Notes under the pieces: generated by a model
Seen by the model: only the letters and a program-made list of their open reading frames with translations
Database searches by the model: none
Told to the model about the DNA's origin: nothing
Shown: positions 1 through 8,551 of the stretch, piece by piece
Numbering within the stretch: position 1 is the first letter of the stretch
How the letters are laid out: each line of letters opens with the position of its first letter
Translations under genes and position numbers: made by a program
NCBI GenBank assembly: GCA_965232615.1
Contig: OZ246985.1
Span: 2,294,001-2,358,000, forward strand
Source: UBA2779 sp965232615
Lineage (GTDB): Bacteria; Spirochaetota; Spirochaetia; DSM-2461
Reading direction: 5' to 3'
Length of the DNA: 64,000 nucleotides

Positions 1-348
1 AATATCCAGATCATCATCCCGCATACATTGAATCATTTTCTGGTTTCTGATTTCACGATGCCGTCGTCTTTCTTTGAGAAATTCCTCAATATGGACAATT
101 CTCTCTTTTTTTAGATTGAGACCCAGGAGATGGCATTCTCCAGGTTCAAACTGTACACTGATTTCAACTCCGGGAATAAATCTGATATTTTTTATGTCAG
201 ATCTAGCCTGGGCTTCATCGACACCCGCAACGGTATCATGGTCAGTGAGAGCAATAGCAGAAAGCCCGTTTTCATTTGCTTGATCTATTAACTCACCGGG
301 TGACAGTTCACCATCACTTTCTGTTGAATGGGTATGAAGATCTACCAT
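1..348 (-). CDS. PHP-domain metal-dependent phosphoesterase, 3' end outside window
   Basis: The first 116 residues of a PHP-family phosphoesterase are visible. The gene starts with ATG at 348 behind an AGGA-type ribosome binding site and runs off the left edge. The N-terminus has the metal-binding motif HTHST (residues 5-9), then LTDHDT and the IPGVEIS strand, the usual order of motifs 1-3 in YciV/TrpH-like PHP proteins. These enzymes hydrolyse phosphoester bonds, for example in 3',5'-bisphosphonucleotides or RNA 5' ends. The substrate cannot be told from this part. It is transcribed divergently from the regulator pair to its right. Family assignment is firm, specificity open. Confidence 0.85.
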   Translation of the reverse strand, partial: MVDLHTHSTESDGELSPGELIDQANENGLSAIALTDHDTVAGVDEAQARSDIKNIRFIPGVEISVQFEPGECHLLGLNLKKERIVHIEEFLKERRRHREIRNQKMIQCMRDDDLDI

Positions 349-380
349 AGTAATCCTATCATATATTGTGTTCGTAGATA

Positions 381-409
381 TTGACAGTGCTTGACATATC
401 CAGTATTCT
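381..409 (+). promoter_or_regulatory. Sigma-70-type promoter of the regulator pair
   Basis: TTGACA at 381-386 and TATTCT at 404-409 are separated by 17 bp. They lie about 30 bp before the TTG start at 441 in the divergent intergenic region. Seen in sequence only; no transcription start is known. Confidence 0.6.
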
Positions 410-440
410 TCTAGAATTGGTTGTACAGGAGAATATCTAA

Positions 441-1424
441 TTGCCGAAACCAATTACATATCATGCAAATGCAATAATTCACTTCGCCGAAGACAAAGCT
501 GATGGGATATCCATACTCAAGCAGGGAAAGATTGAACTGACCAGTATAGATCTTCAAACCGGCGAAAAGATTAGAGAAGCTGTGGAAGCTGGAGAGTTTT
601 TTGGAGTAAAGGCAGCACTGGCTGGAAATATTCACGATGAGACAGCCAGAGCACTGACAGAATGTACAGTTCTGCAATTCACCGTACCTGAGTTTGAAGA
701 ACTGATATCAGGAAATCCAAGAATTCTGATGAAAATGCTCAGGGTTTTCTCAAATCAACTCCGGCGGATTCATCATCAGGTACAGAGCAGCCTTTCTACA
801 GAGGACACGGAAATCAACCCCGAGGCCGGACTTATTTCTGTAGGTGAGTATTACAAAGATGAAGGTTTGTATTCTCAAGCCGTATTTGCATTTCAAAGAT
901 ATCTCAAGCATTGGCCAACTGGATCATATGCTCCGCAGGCCAAGCTAAAGGCGGATGAAGCAAAGGCACTGTTGGAGCAATCCCTTAATAATCCCAATAG
1001 CCAGAAGATAGTCCCTAAAAATGTTTCACCGACAGGTTACTCCGCATTATCATTTCATTCCATTGATTCTCAATATAAACTAAAGCAGTATAAAATAGCG
1101 CTTAAAGGTTTTTTGACCTTGTTGGAGAACAAAACTGCTGCAGAAAATGAAGCATATGTGGAATTACGGATTGGTTGTTGTTTATATTTCCTGGAAAAAT
1201 ACAATGACGCAATAAAACAACTTTCGACAACTCTGTATAAATACCCCAATCATACTCATACAGGTGAAGCAATTTGTTATATCGGATTCAGCTATGAAGC
1301 TCTCGCACAAAAGGAAAAGGCATTGGAATTCTACCAGACAGCCTATAAACATCTCCCGAAAACACACAGCCTGTATCGTCAGATACTAACAAAAATCAAT
1401 GCTCTTAAAGGAAAGGAATTATGA
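441..1424 (+). CDS. Cyclic-nucleotide-binding domain protein with TPR repeats
   Basis: This 327-residue protein probably senses a nucleotide ligand and passes the signal through protein contacts, since no DNA-binding helix-turn-helix is visible. Residues about 8-115 form a CAP-ED/cNMP-binding beta-roll with GEFFG and the downstream helix that dimerises Crp proteins. From about residue 138 on, repeated helical pairs (ALFAFQRYLKHWP-like, then LGFSYEALAQKEKALEFYQTAY-like units) look like tetratricopeptide repeats similar to YbgF. The start is TTG at 441 with AGGAG at about 427-431. The stop overlaps the next start (ATGA), so it is translationally coupled to the Crp-like gene, and the two may act together. 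The exact ligand is unknown. Confidence 0.8.
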   Translation: MPKPITYHANAIIHFAEDKADGISILKQGKIELTSIDLQTGEKIREAVEAGEFFGVKAALAGNIHDETARALTECTVLQFTVPEFEELISGNPRILMKMLRVFSNQLRRIHHQVQSSLSTEDTEINPEAGLISVGEYYKDEGLYSQAVFAFQRYLKHWPTGSYAPQAKLKADEAKALLEQSLNNPNSQKIVPKNVSPTGYSALSFHSIDSQYKLKQYKIALKGFLTLLENKTAAENEAYVELRIGCCLYFLEKYNDAIKQLSTTLYKYPNHTHTGEAICYIGFSYEALAQKEKALEFYQTAYKHLPKTHSLYRQILTKINALKGKEL

Positions 1425-2077
1425 ATCTGGATCTTTCTTTATTCGAGCGGTTCGCCAAAAACTATAGTGCCGGTAGTATTATTTTCTGTGAATATGAACC
1501 GGGAGATGCGTTTTACCTTATAAATTCGGGTCAGGTAAAAATTGTTAAAATCTTCGGCAAAATTGAAAAACTCATTGATGTACTTCATCCAGGTGAATTT
1601 TTTGGTGAAATGGCTCTTTTAGAAAATGCACCCCGAAGTGCGTCGATCATTGCTGTTGAGGACAGCCGGATTCTGGAGTTCAATCAGAATAACTTCGAGA
1701 TGCTCATGACCGGTAATCCCCAGTTGGCTCTTAAACTACTGCGTCTTTTTTCTACAAGAATCTATGATCAGAAAAGACGTTTCTCCATACTCACATTGAA
1801 GGATGATTCTGCCAGGGTAGCGGATGTGTTCGTAATGCTGGACGAAAAAAATGAACTTGACGAAGAAGTAGCAAATACAGGAGAACGTGAATTCAACTGT
1901 TCTGTTGCAGATATTGCCCATTGGGCAGGTATAAATCCCATTCGATGTAGAGAAATTATCAATCACTTTCAAGAGAAAAACAGAATAAGCATTTCTCAGA
2001 CAAGCATCATCGTTACCAACATCCACGACTTCAAACGCCTTGTAAAAACTCAGAGAAATGCTAATAATAAGAAATAG
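1421..2077 (+). CDS. Crp/Fnr-family regulator
   Basis: A 218-residue Crp-like protein. Residues about 10-115 form the cyclic-nucleotide-binding roll with PGEFFGEMALL and PRSASIIA, which matches the phosphate-binding cassette region of Crp well. The C-terminal 70 residues contain DIAHWAGINPIRCREIINHFQEK, a winged-helix candidate with the spacing of a Crp HTH. It is translated from an ATG that overlaps the upstream stop, so it forms a two-gene operon with the TPR partner. No cysteine cluster of the Fnr type is seen at the N-terminus. Target genes are not visible in this window. Confidence 0.82.
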   Translation: MNLDLSLFERFAKNYSAGSIIFCEYEPGDAFYLINSGQVKIVKIFGKIEKLIDVLHPGEFFGEMALLENAPRSASIIAVEDSRILEFNQNNFEMLMTGNPQLALKLLRLFSTRIYDQKRRFSILTLKDDSARVADVFVMLDEKNELDEEVANTGEREFNCSVADIAHWAGINPIRCREIINHFQEKNRISISQTSIIVTNIHDFKRLVKTQRNANNKK

Positions 2078-2145
2078 CTATACAAATCTATTACTATCGC
2101 TTTAATTCGAAGTAGAGTTTCAGTATATTCAGATGAATCCCTTAC

Positions 2146-2173
2146 TTGACTGTACCAGTTTGATCAGTATAGT
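2146..2173 (+). promoter_or_regulatory. Promoter of tRNA-Thr
   Basis: TTGACT at 2146-2151 and TATAGT at 2168-2173 with a 16-bp spacer, ending 11 bp before the first base of the tRNA. Confidence 0.65.
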
Positions 2174-2184
2174 TTACCCAGATT

Positions 2185-2257
<73 letters not shown>

Positions 2258-2350
2258 TCCACAAACCCCACCTGACTGTGCAAATGGCATATTCCGGGAG
2301 TGCATTTTGACCGCCATGCTTCACTGCATGCGAAGGTGCAGGAGAACTCT

Positions 2351-2379
2351 GCAAGCTTCCTGACACCTGGTATGTGTTA
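2351..2379 (+). repeat. Short dispersed motif, core ACAAGCTTTCTGACAC
   Basis: GCAAGCTTCCTGACACCTGG followed by a TATGT block. A close match lies at 15304-15330, and weaker matches on the other strand lie at 11853-11875, 44101-44125 and 48259-48279. All are intergenic or in suspected gene remnants. No function is known. Confidence 0.35.
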
Positions 2380-2386
2380 TTGTTGA

Positions 2387-2634
2387 GGGCACCTCTAAAA
2401 AACCCATTTAGTTCTTGACTCGATCTTTTCTGCCGCTACTGCGTTGTCAAAATGCTCACGTAAGCAGGTGCGTACCGCAGGAGCAAAGCTCCGAGGAACG
2501 CACCGCCAACCACTTAAGCTACCCTCCGCTGTTGTCAAAATGCTCACGTAAGCAGGTGCGTACCGCAGGAGCAAAGCTCCGAGGAACGCACCGCCATTTC
2601 GTCAATTTCCTAAAGCTGTTTTTTAGAGGTACCC
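2387..2634 (-). mobile_element. Dispersed hairpin element, copy A
   Basis: A 248-bp element bounded by GGGCACCTCTAAAAAACC on the left and TTTTTTAGAGGTACCC on the right (terminal inverted repeats). It is in the opposite orientation to the other five copies. Inside are two copies of the approximately 43-bp hairpin module (arms GGTGCGT/ACGCACC around GGAG-loop-CTCC), at about 2468-2513 and 2552-2596, each next to the conserved GTGAGCATTTTGACAACG segment (on the complement). Flanks are TTGA and ATGA (3 of 4 match). No transposase is encoded. The right end overlaps the 3' end of the GH13 reading frame. Confidence 0.8.
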
Positions 2635-4149
2635 ATGAGTACTTTCTGACCTCTTCCATCATCATATCGAATGGAAAATGTACCTGCTAAAAGATCAGCA
2701 TCAAGAATGGCCGTATGATCATTTTGAGTCCAGGTTAGCGCAAGGTGGGAAGTGCTTCTACTTTCAATAGACAGTTGACCATCAGAATTGAATGCTGGGA
2801 AGGTATTTCTGAATCGAAGCATTTTCAGCTGATTCTGTATGAGTGACCGATTTAAGCGGCTGTTTATTTCTTCTACCGAAAGATTTGTACGGTTAATCTC
2901 TTTGTGACCAAGTTCTGATGCGGCATTATAATCATTAGTCCCTGCAAATAGATCCAGATACCAGACTTCAGGAACACCCGGCATGAATATCTGTATTGCC
3001 CGGGCCAGCTGCATTTTCTGCTCATTCTCTCCCAGAGCACTGAAAAATGTTGCATTGACCTGATAATAGGAAATCTTTTTTCCATCCAGATCGAATAGAT
3101 TTTTGATGAATCCTCCCCTGCTGGTGATAGTGCTTATCAATTGATCTATTCGCTCATCAGGTAGTAAGCCGCAAACATCGAGCACAGGGATTCCATCGTG
3201 ACAGCCCAGCATGTTAACCGTTCGATACTGGTTATCCCGGATTTCCTCTATCCAGGCTATAAGAGTCTCTGAGTGAGCATTCTCCAGGGCATCAATAAGC
3301 AATGCCGGAAAGAAGAAGTCATAAAAAAGATACCCTTTTTCTGCAAGCTCTCGATGTACTCCTTCCGACCATTTTGAATGAATCTCCGGTAGCAGAGTAA
3401 GCTCGTATCGGGATGCAATGCTCTGTATCCTTTGCAAATACTCCCAAGGTACCAGGCTTGTTGAAGAAATTTGTCTCTCCAACTCTTTTGTGTAAATAGG
3501 CAAAGGCATCCAGACGCAGGATTCTGGCACCAAACGATGAAAGCTTTTCTATAGTATTCTCATAATAACTCCAGGTTATTTCTGATTCTGCGTTCAAATC
3601 CACCTGTCCAAGAATTTCCCCGGGATAGTTTTCATCTTTTTTCTGGTAGAATGTATTCCAGTAATAGTGGGAGGTGCCGTCCGGCCAGTGAGTTTCAAGA
3701 ATGGGCAGTTCCGGTTTTCTCATAAAAAGTCTGGAAAGATATTCTTTATCGGGAATAACATACCCCTGAGGACCAGTTTCACCATGATCCTTCCAGAATT
3801 CATTCCAGTCTATAAACATCTCACAGAAAGGTGACTGTTCACCTTTATTGAGAATATCCTGGAACTCCGGAGACTGTACTGACAAATGATTGAGAACTAT
3901 ATCCAGTTTAAGCTGAATTCCAAGCTGACGCAGGGAGTCAAGACTGTCAGGAGAGACCAGAGAATTATCCAGGTTGTAGGAAATTATCGAGAAACCACGA
4001 TCCAGATCGGATCGAAACATGGATGGCAGGAGGTAGAAAGATTTGAAGACATTCTTGAATTCAGGCCGTTCCAACAGTTTTACTGTGGCTGAAAGATTTC
4101 CGCCACAGCTGTCAGGATAAGCATTGAACATCACTCCATCAGTGTTCAT
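2610..4149 (-). pseudogene. GH13_18 sucrose-phosphorylase-like enzyme, frameshifted
   Basis: Two overlapping frames, 4149 to about 3448 and about 3446 to 2610, together make one GH13 subfamily 18 protein (sucrose or glucosylglycerate/glucosylglycerol phosphorylase type). Frame one holds YPDSCGGNL, IVLNHLS and the nucleophile region RILRLDAFAYLHK. Frame two continues with WEYLQRI, the acid/base region LLPEIHS and the third catalytic region LGCHDGIP. All three catalytic acids are therefore kept. One extra base at about 3447 breaks NKPGT-WEYLQ; removing it restores one frame. The last residues (MGTSKKQL) are read from the inverted repeat of element copy A, so the original C-terminus may be altered as well. 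The gene overlaps the P-loop gene by 11 bp. It is either a real pseudogene or an assembly error. Confidence 0.8.
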
Positions 4150-5041
4150 TTCTTAAGAATTCTTCAAAATCCCCGGGTGATATGAACTGGCCATCCTTTG
4201 TAATAATAGCTTTGGCCAGTGGTGCCTGCCGATTGATTAATTCCTGTTCCAGGGAAAGAAGAAGAATCGTAAACAGGCTGTCCGTATTGGAATCCCGGCC
4301 TCGAAGTTTACGGTGTTTGGCTGTTTCATTCTGAGTACTGTAAAGAAAGATGGGGAAATCTATCCCTCTTAAAAACTCACTCATCCCATGAGTCCATTCT
4401 ATAATCAAGACTTGAATTGATGAAAAATCAACCAATTCGAATTTTGTTTCTTCCGGTGTAAGACCGATTCGCTTGAGAGGAATTTCATCTGCACCAGACT
4501 TGAATCTATTTATAATCCAGTTCACTGTTGCAAAATCAATTTCCTCATTGGACCCAAGATAGCGTTTTAGTTCTTCACTTCCTTCGGTTTGATATACACT
4601 CTTACCGGAAATCTGTTGATTTTTTTCAAGAAGGGCATCCTTTCCTGACCTTATGAGACTCTGGATTTCATCATGCCAGTCAATACAAAAACTCTCATGC
4701 CTTATCATGGCGGACAAGCCAGCGTTTCGAAATCGGTTCAGTCTTTCTGCATCATTCATTGAGGGACAGCGGACAGGATAGTTATCACCTGAAAGTAGAT
4801 AGGTGGGATAGCCTTCTTTTTTACATCGGTAAGAAAGGATGGAGCCTATTTCAGATTTTCCAGAACCTGATCCTCCAAAAATGGACACACATATCTTATT
4901 CTCTGAAAACTCCCTGAGGAAATCATGCAGGATGGGAAATAATCTCCGGGCCCGAAGCAAGTGAGATTCATCTATCAGAATTTTATCATCTGGCATATCT
5001 CCTGACACGAGATCGGCTGCATCTATTTCATCAATACTCAT
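4139..5041 (-). CDS. P-loop kinase-like ATPase next to the GH13_18 gene
   Basis: About 300 residues with Walker A GGSGSGKSE (near residues 56-64 from the chosen start) in a fold resembling uridine kinase/adenylylsulfate kinase P-loop proteins. A later SSIQVLIIEWTHG segment could be the Walker B strand. FRNAGLSAMIRHESFCIDWHDEI is probably a substrate lid. I chose ATG at 5041, which has GGTGA 8 bases upstream and lies 5 bases past the leuD stop. ATG at 5056, overlapping leuD by 11 bp, is possible. Overlap with the following GH13_18 gene suggests joint work on a sugar or sugar phosphate, for instance phosphorylating a product. This is an inference; no precise substrate is recognised. Confidence 0.7.
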   Translation of the reverse strand: MSIDEIDAADLVSGDMPDDKILIDESHLLRARRLFPILHDFLREFSENKICVSIFGGSGSGKSEIGSILSYRCKKEGYPTYLLSGDNYPVRCPSMNDAERLNRFRNAGLSAMIRHESFCIDWHDEIQSLIRSGKDALLEKNQQISGKSVYQTEGSEELKRYLGSNEEIDFATVNWIINRFKSGADEIPLKRIGLTPEETKFELVDFSSIQVLIIEWTHGMSEFLRGIDFPIFLYSTQNETAKHRKLRGRDSNTDSLFTILLLSLEQELINRQAPLAKAIITKDGQFISPGDFEEFLRNEH

Positions 5042-5045
5042 AGAT

Positions 5046-5657
5046 TCACTCACCATTCCAGGGAGACATATAGGGTAGATTCCCGGCGACTCTTTTAATG
5101 TCACTCATGGATTCAGTTAGAATCGCAGTGGAATCCCAGCTTCCATCCAGGAGGGCCTGCCTGTAGAATTCGGGCATAGTTGCATCCCGAATGAGTCCAG
5201 CTGCTTCAATTCTCATACTTTCAAGATCAATGGAAATCACTGTTTCAGGGTTATCTTCCACAATACTCTGAAGCTGCTCGACTTCCGGGGGCGGGAGCAT
5301 GACGGCTGGGATTCCCAGAGAGGAACAGTTCCCCGCAAATATCTCTGCAAACGACTGCCCGATAATTCCAGCAATACCGTAGTCTTTCAAAGCCTGAGGG
5401 GCATGCTCCCGTGATGAACCACAGCCAAAATTGGCATTGACCAGGAGTATGGGATTACCAGCCCATCGGGCATCATCAAAAGAATGCCCTTTGTGTTGAC
5501 CCAGGCCATCCACACGTTCATCGTAAAATGCATACTTTCCAAGGCCGTTAAAGGTAATGCATTTCATAAACCGCGCGGGGATAATTCTATCGGTATCAAT
5601 ATCATTTCCCCGTACGGCGATCCCCTTCCCTTCAATTTTTTTAATCGTCTGAATCAT
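5046..5657 (-). CDS. leuD: 3-isopropylmalate dehydratase small subunit
   Basis: 203 residues. The small (swivel) subunit of isopropylmalate isomerase, which with LeuC converts 2- to 3-isopropylmalate in leucine synthesis in the cytoplasm. GNDIDTDRIIPARFMK near the N-terminus and NFGCGSSREHAPQAL around residues 75-90 are the family signature. Its ATG overlaps the leuC stop (ATGA), so the two subunits are translationally coupled. Length and motifs are normal. Confidence 0.96.
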   Translation of the reverse strand: MIQTIKKIEGKGIAVRGNDIDTDRIIPARFMKCITFNGLGKYAFYDERVDGLGQHKGHSFDDARWAGNPILLVNANFGCGSSREHAPQALKDYGIAGIIGQSFAEIFAGNCSSLGIPAVMLPPPEVEQLQSIVEDNPETVISIDLESMRIEAAGLIRDATMPEFYRQALLDGSWDSTAILTESMSDIKRVAGNLPYMSPWNGE

Positions 5658-7057
5658 TTTAAAGATCCTTCTTTTCTTACATCGATTATTTTTCCGTTGA
5701 GTGCGGCGGCGGCAGCCATCCGGGGACTGACCAGTAGAGTTCGTCCGACTGGAGAACCTTGTCGGCCTATGAAATTGCGGTTTGATGTGCTGGCTGAAAG
5801 CTGACGGCCACTGAGTTTGTCAGGATTCATAGCCAGGCACATGGAACAACCTGCCATGCGCCATTGAAAACCAGCTTCTGTAAAAATTGTATTCAGCCCT
5901 TCTTCTTCTGCGGCTTTGGCGACAGTCTGACTTCCCGGAACAACAAGAGCCTTGACACTTTTTACAACTCTTCGACCTTTTACCATTTCTGCGGCCTCAC
6001 GTAGATCTGTCAAACGTCCGTTCGTGCAGGAACCAATGAAAACGACATCGATCTTTTTTCCCAGCATGGATTCTCCCGGAGAGAATCCCATGTGTTCATA
6101 GGCTCTGGCCGCTGTTTCTCTCTCATCCTCCGGCAGATCCTCAACCTCCGGCAAAGTATCCTCCACGGATATAACCTGTCCGGGATTGATTCCCCAGGTC
6201 ACCATGGGTTTTATATCTCGGGCTTGAAAAACAACCTCATCATCGTAGGATGCATCCTCATCCGATTTCATTTCCTCACCAAATGCCTTCATCTTCTCAA
6301 ATTCGCTGTCGCTCAGACGTTCTTTCAGCCAGGCATAAGTGACCGAATCAGGATTCACATATCCAACACGGGCCCCGCCTTCAATACTCATATTGCAGAG
6401 CGTCATCCTTTCTTCCATTTTCAAGGCCCTGACAGCCTCTCCGGTATATTCGTAGGCATATCCGAGTCCACCATTCACTCCCAGACGGCCAATGATGGCC
6501 AGGATAAGATCTTTGGCACCAACGCCCGGTTCAAGGTGACCATTTACCTGTATTCTCCTTACCCCGGGACGTGAAAGGGCCATGGTCTGGGTGGCAAGAA
6601 TATCCCGCACCTGACTCGTGCCGACACCGAAGGCAATTGCCCCAAATGCCCCATGAGTTGCTGTGTGAGAATCACCACAGGCTATGGTCATACCCGGCTG
6701 GGTAAGTCCCAGTTCTGGACCAACCACATGAACAACTCCCTGCTTACCCGAATCAGGACCAAAGTAAGTAATACCGTGTTTTATGGTATTATCCTCCAGA
6801 GTCTGTATCAATTCTTCAGCCAGGGGATCGTTGAAGGGCCGATGAATACTTTCCGTTGGTATTATGTGATCGGCCGTTGCAAATGTTCGTTCAGGATACT
6901 GAACCTTCAATCCCTTCTCTTCCAACATCCCGAATGCCTGGGGAGACGTTACCTCATGAATGAGATGCAGTCCGATAAACAGTTGATCCTGTCCTGAGGG
7001 CAGGGTTTTCACCTTGTGTCGCTCCCATACTTTTTCCAATAGATTCTTGCCCGGCAT
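5654..7057 (-). CDS. leuC: 3-isopropylmalate dehydratase large subunit
   Basis: 467 residues. The aconitase-family [4Fe-4S] subunit of isopropylmalate isomerase. The cluster cysteines lie in GSCTNGR (about residue 345) and in GCSMC (about residue 407); CGDSHTATHGAFGAIAFGVG is the substrate-binding signature. I chose ATG at 7057 because AGGAGG ends 5 bases before it. A longer frame begins at 7075 but would put the ribosome binding site inside the gene. It forms an operon with leuD. No leuA or leuB is in the window. Confidence 0.96.
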   Translation of the reverse strand: MPGKNLLEKVWERHKVKTLPSGQDQLFIGLHLIHEVTSPQAFGMLEEKGLKVQYPERTFATADHIIPTESIHRPFNDPLAEELIQTLEDNTIKHGITYFGPDSGKQGVVHVVGPELGLTQPGMTIACGDSHTATHGAFGAIAFGVGTSQVRDILATQTMALSRPGVRRIQVNGHLEPGVGAKDLILAIIGRLGVNGGLGYAYEYTGEAVRALKMEERMTLCNMSIEGGARVGYVNPDSVTYAWLKERLSDSEFEKMKAFGEEMKSDEDASYDDEVVFQARDIKPMVTWGINPGQVISVEDTLPEVEDLPEDERETAARAYEHMGFSPGESMLGKKIDVVFIGSCTNGRLTDLREAAEMVKGRRVVKSVKALVVPGSQTVAKAAEEEGLNTIFTEAGFQWRMAGCSMCLAMNPDKLSGRQLSASTSNRNFIGRQGSPVGRTLLVSPRMAAAAALNGKIIDVRKEGSLK

Positions 7058-7071
7058 GTTTACCTCCTGAT

Positions 7072-7851
7072 TCAATCCTTCCAGGGAAATATCATCCCTT
7101 TCAGAGTTCTCCTGCCAATTCTTTCCCTCTCGTCCACAAGCAATTCATACCAGGGGATGGATTGCTTCACTGCTTCCGGATTCTCCTCCAGCCAATCGTA
7201 TTTATGCATCAATAACCGCAACGATACATTGAGATACAATTGTATACCGGCTGGACCAAAGGCCGCAAAAGATGTCAACGGCCACAGGATGATCTGCAGT
7301 GGTATCATTATCAATCCAGTAAACAGGGAAAGTGCAATATTGTCGATCATAATCAAAGCACATTTCTTCAAAGATTTCCAGAATCCTCCGCTTAAACGAT
7401 TTCTTACAGCAAAGATCCAGATAGCGGCAAGGTAAATACCCAGGTTCATCCAAAGAAGCAATAACCATGCGGCAACAGCAATAATACTCTTGATAGAAAT
7501 GTAATAATTCATTCCCAGAAAAGACAGGATGAAGAAACCTGTCATAATCAGGGAATAACCCAGATTGACCATTGCATTTTTTTTAACAGCTTTTAGCACA
7601 TCCACCCAGGATACGTATTTGTATTCACTCACATTGAACATGATGAAAGAAATCACACCCATCGCAATAAAAAGCATTGGTATAATGACTATAAGGAATA
7701 GACCGCCTGTTAGCATTTGAAACCGAAATATCTCAAACATTGGCCAGAAACCAAGAATCATAAGAAAAAGGAAGGCAAAGTTGCAGAGAATCATCCTCCA
7801 GAGATTGTCCCATGCATCAAAAAAAGACTTCTTAACAGTCAGAAAAAACAT
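7072..7851 (-). CDS. Multi-pass membrane protein, unknown function
   Basis: About 259 residues with roughly six hydrophobic segments (FAFLFLMILGFWPMF, LFLIVIIPMLFIAMGVI, LIMTGFFILSFLGM, IIAVAAWLLLLWMNLGIY, ALSLFTGLIMIPLQIILW and a short last one) and a charged C-terminal tail. The topology loosely resembles YesL/DUF624-like proteins; I do not recognise a defined family. The chosen ATG at 7851 lies 7 bases after the stop of the transporter gene, and the G8 run upstream may act as ribosome binding site. The frame stays open upstream through the G8 run, so a one-base slip would fuse it to the transporter. Confidence 0.6.
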   Translation of the reverse strand: MFFLTVKKSFFDAWDNLWRMILCNFAFLFLMILGFWPMFEIFRFQMLTGGLFLIVIIPMLFIAMGVISFIMFNVSEYKYVSWVDVLKAVKKNAMVNLGYSLIMTGFFILSFLGMNYYISIKSIIAVAAWLLLLWMNLGIYLAAIWIFAVRNRLSGGFWKSLKKCALIMIDNIALSLFTGLIMIPLQIILWPLTSFAAFGPAGIQLYLNVSLRLLMHKYDWLEENPEAVKQSIPWYELLVDERERIGRRTLKGMIFPWKD

Positions 7852-7858
7852 ATTGAAC

Positions 7859-8551
7859 TCAGCCCCCCCCTGGTTTTCCATGAGCCAGCCAGTATTTGGC
7901 CAGATAAACCATAGGTGTATCAGCAGCAGCAACCAGCCATTTTAGAACACAGGTTGTGATAACTATCTCCCAGAACTCTTCTACTGGAACAAGCCCGGCA
8001 AATGCAATCACACTGAATATTGTGGAATCAATGAATTGACTCAGTATGGTAGACAGATTATTGCGAATCCATATCCACTTCCATCCAGGAAGTCGTTTCT
8101 TCAACAATGAATACATCCATATATCATGGCTCTGACTTATTCCATAGGCAACGAAGCTGGCCAGAGTAATTCGAGGAAAGAACTTAAACAGGTTCAGCAT
8201 ACTTGGGTGGGCAATATCAAAGGGTGAAGGCTTAAACTGCAGAGATAAATTCATCATTACGGTTAGAATAATCAGAGCAAAAAAACCAATCCAGACAGCT
8301 TTACCGGCATCCTGCCTTCCATGATTCTCCGATAGTATATCCGTGGCAAGGAAGCTGGTTGCATAGACAATATTACCCAGTGAAGCTGTTAATCCAAAAA
8401 GTTCAACGGTCTTGATTACCTGTAAATTTGCGATAATTATTGCAATGGGCAGCCATGCATAGAGTCCAACACGGCCGAAAAAACGGTATACAGCGAGAAT
8501 ACCGGCAAAATTCAAGCCAAGCATTATTAACCATAACCACTCATTATTCAT
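7859..8551 (-). CDS. Queuosine precursor transporter (VUT/YhhQ family)
   Basis: About 230 residues, six hydrophobic segments. The family signature is present in LGNIVYATSFLATDILSENHGRQDA (near residue 50), in the KPSPFDIA loop, and in RNNLSTILSQFIDSTIF near the middle of the second half. YhhQ proteins import the queuosine precursors preQ0/preQ1. The start ATG at 8551 overlaps the upstream lipoprotein stop (ATGA) with GGGAAGG 8 bases before it. The last codons lie in a run of eight G bases (C at 7863-7870 on the plus strand). Confidence 0.85.
   Translation of the reverse strand: MNNEWLWLIMLGLNFAGILAVYRFFGRVGLYAWLPIAIIIANLQVIKTVELFGLTASLGNIVYATSFLATDILSENHGRQDAGKAVWIGFFALIILTVMMNLSLQFKPSPFDIAHPSMLNLFKFFPRITLASFVAYGISQSHDIWMYSLLKKRLPGWKWIWIRNNLSTILSQFIDSTIFSVIAFAGLVPVEEFWEIVITTCVLKWLVAAADTPMVYLAKYWLAHGKPGGG

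Noticed and set aside
2415..2690. 91-codon plus-strand frame across element copy A
   Set aside because: It is the translated hairpin repeat and crosses the element edge into the GH13 gene; no ribosome binding site. Similar frames in the other copies encode the same KCSRKQVRTAGAKL peptide because the DNA is repeated, not because of protein selection.
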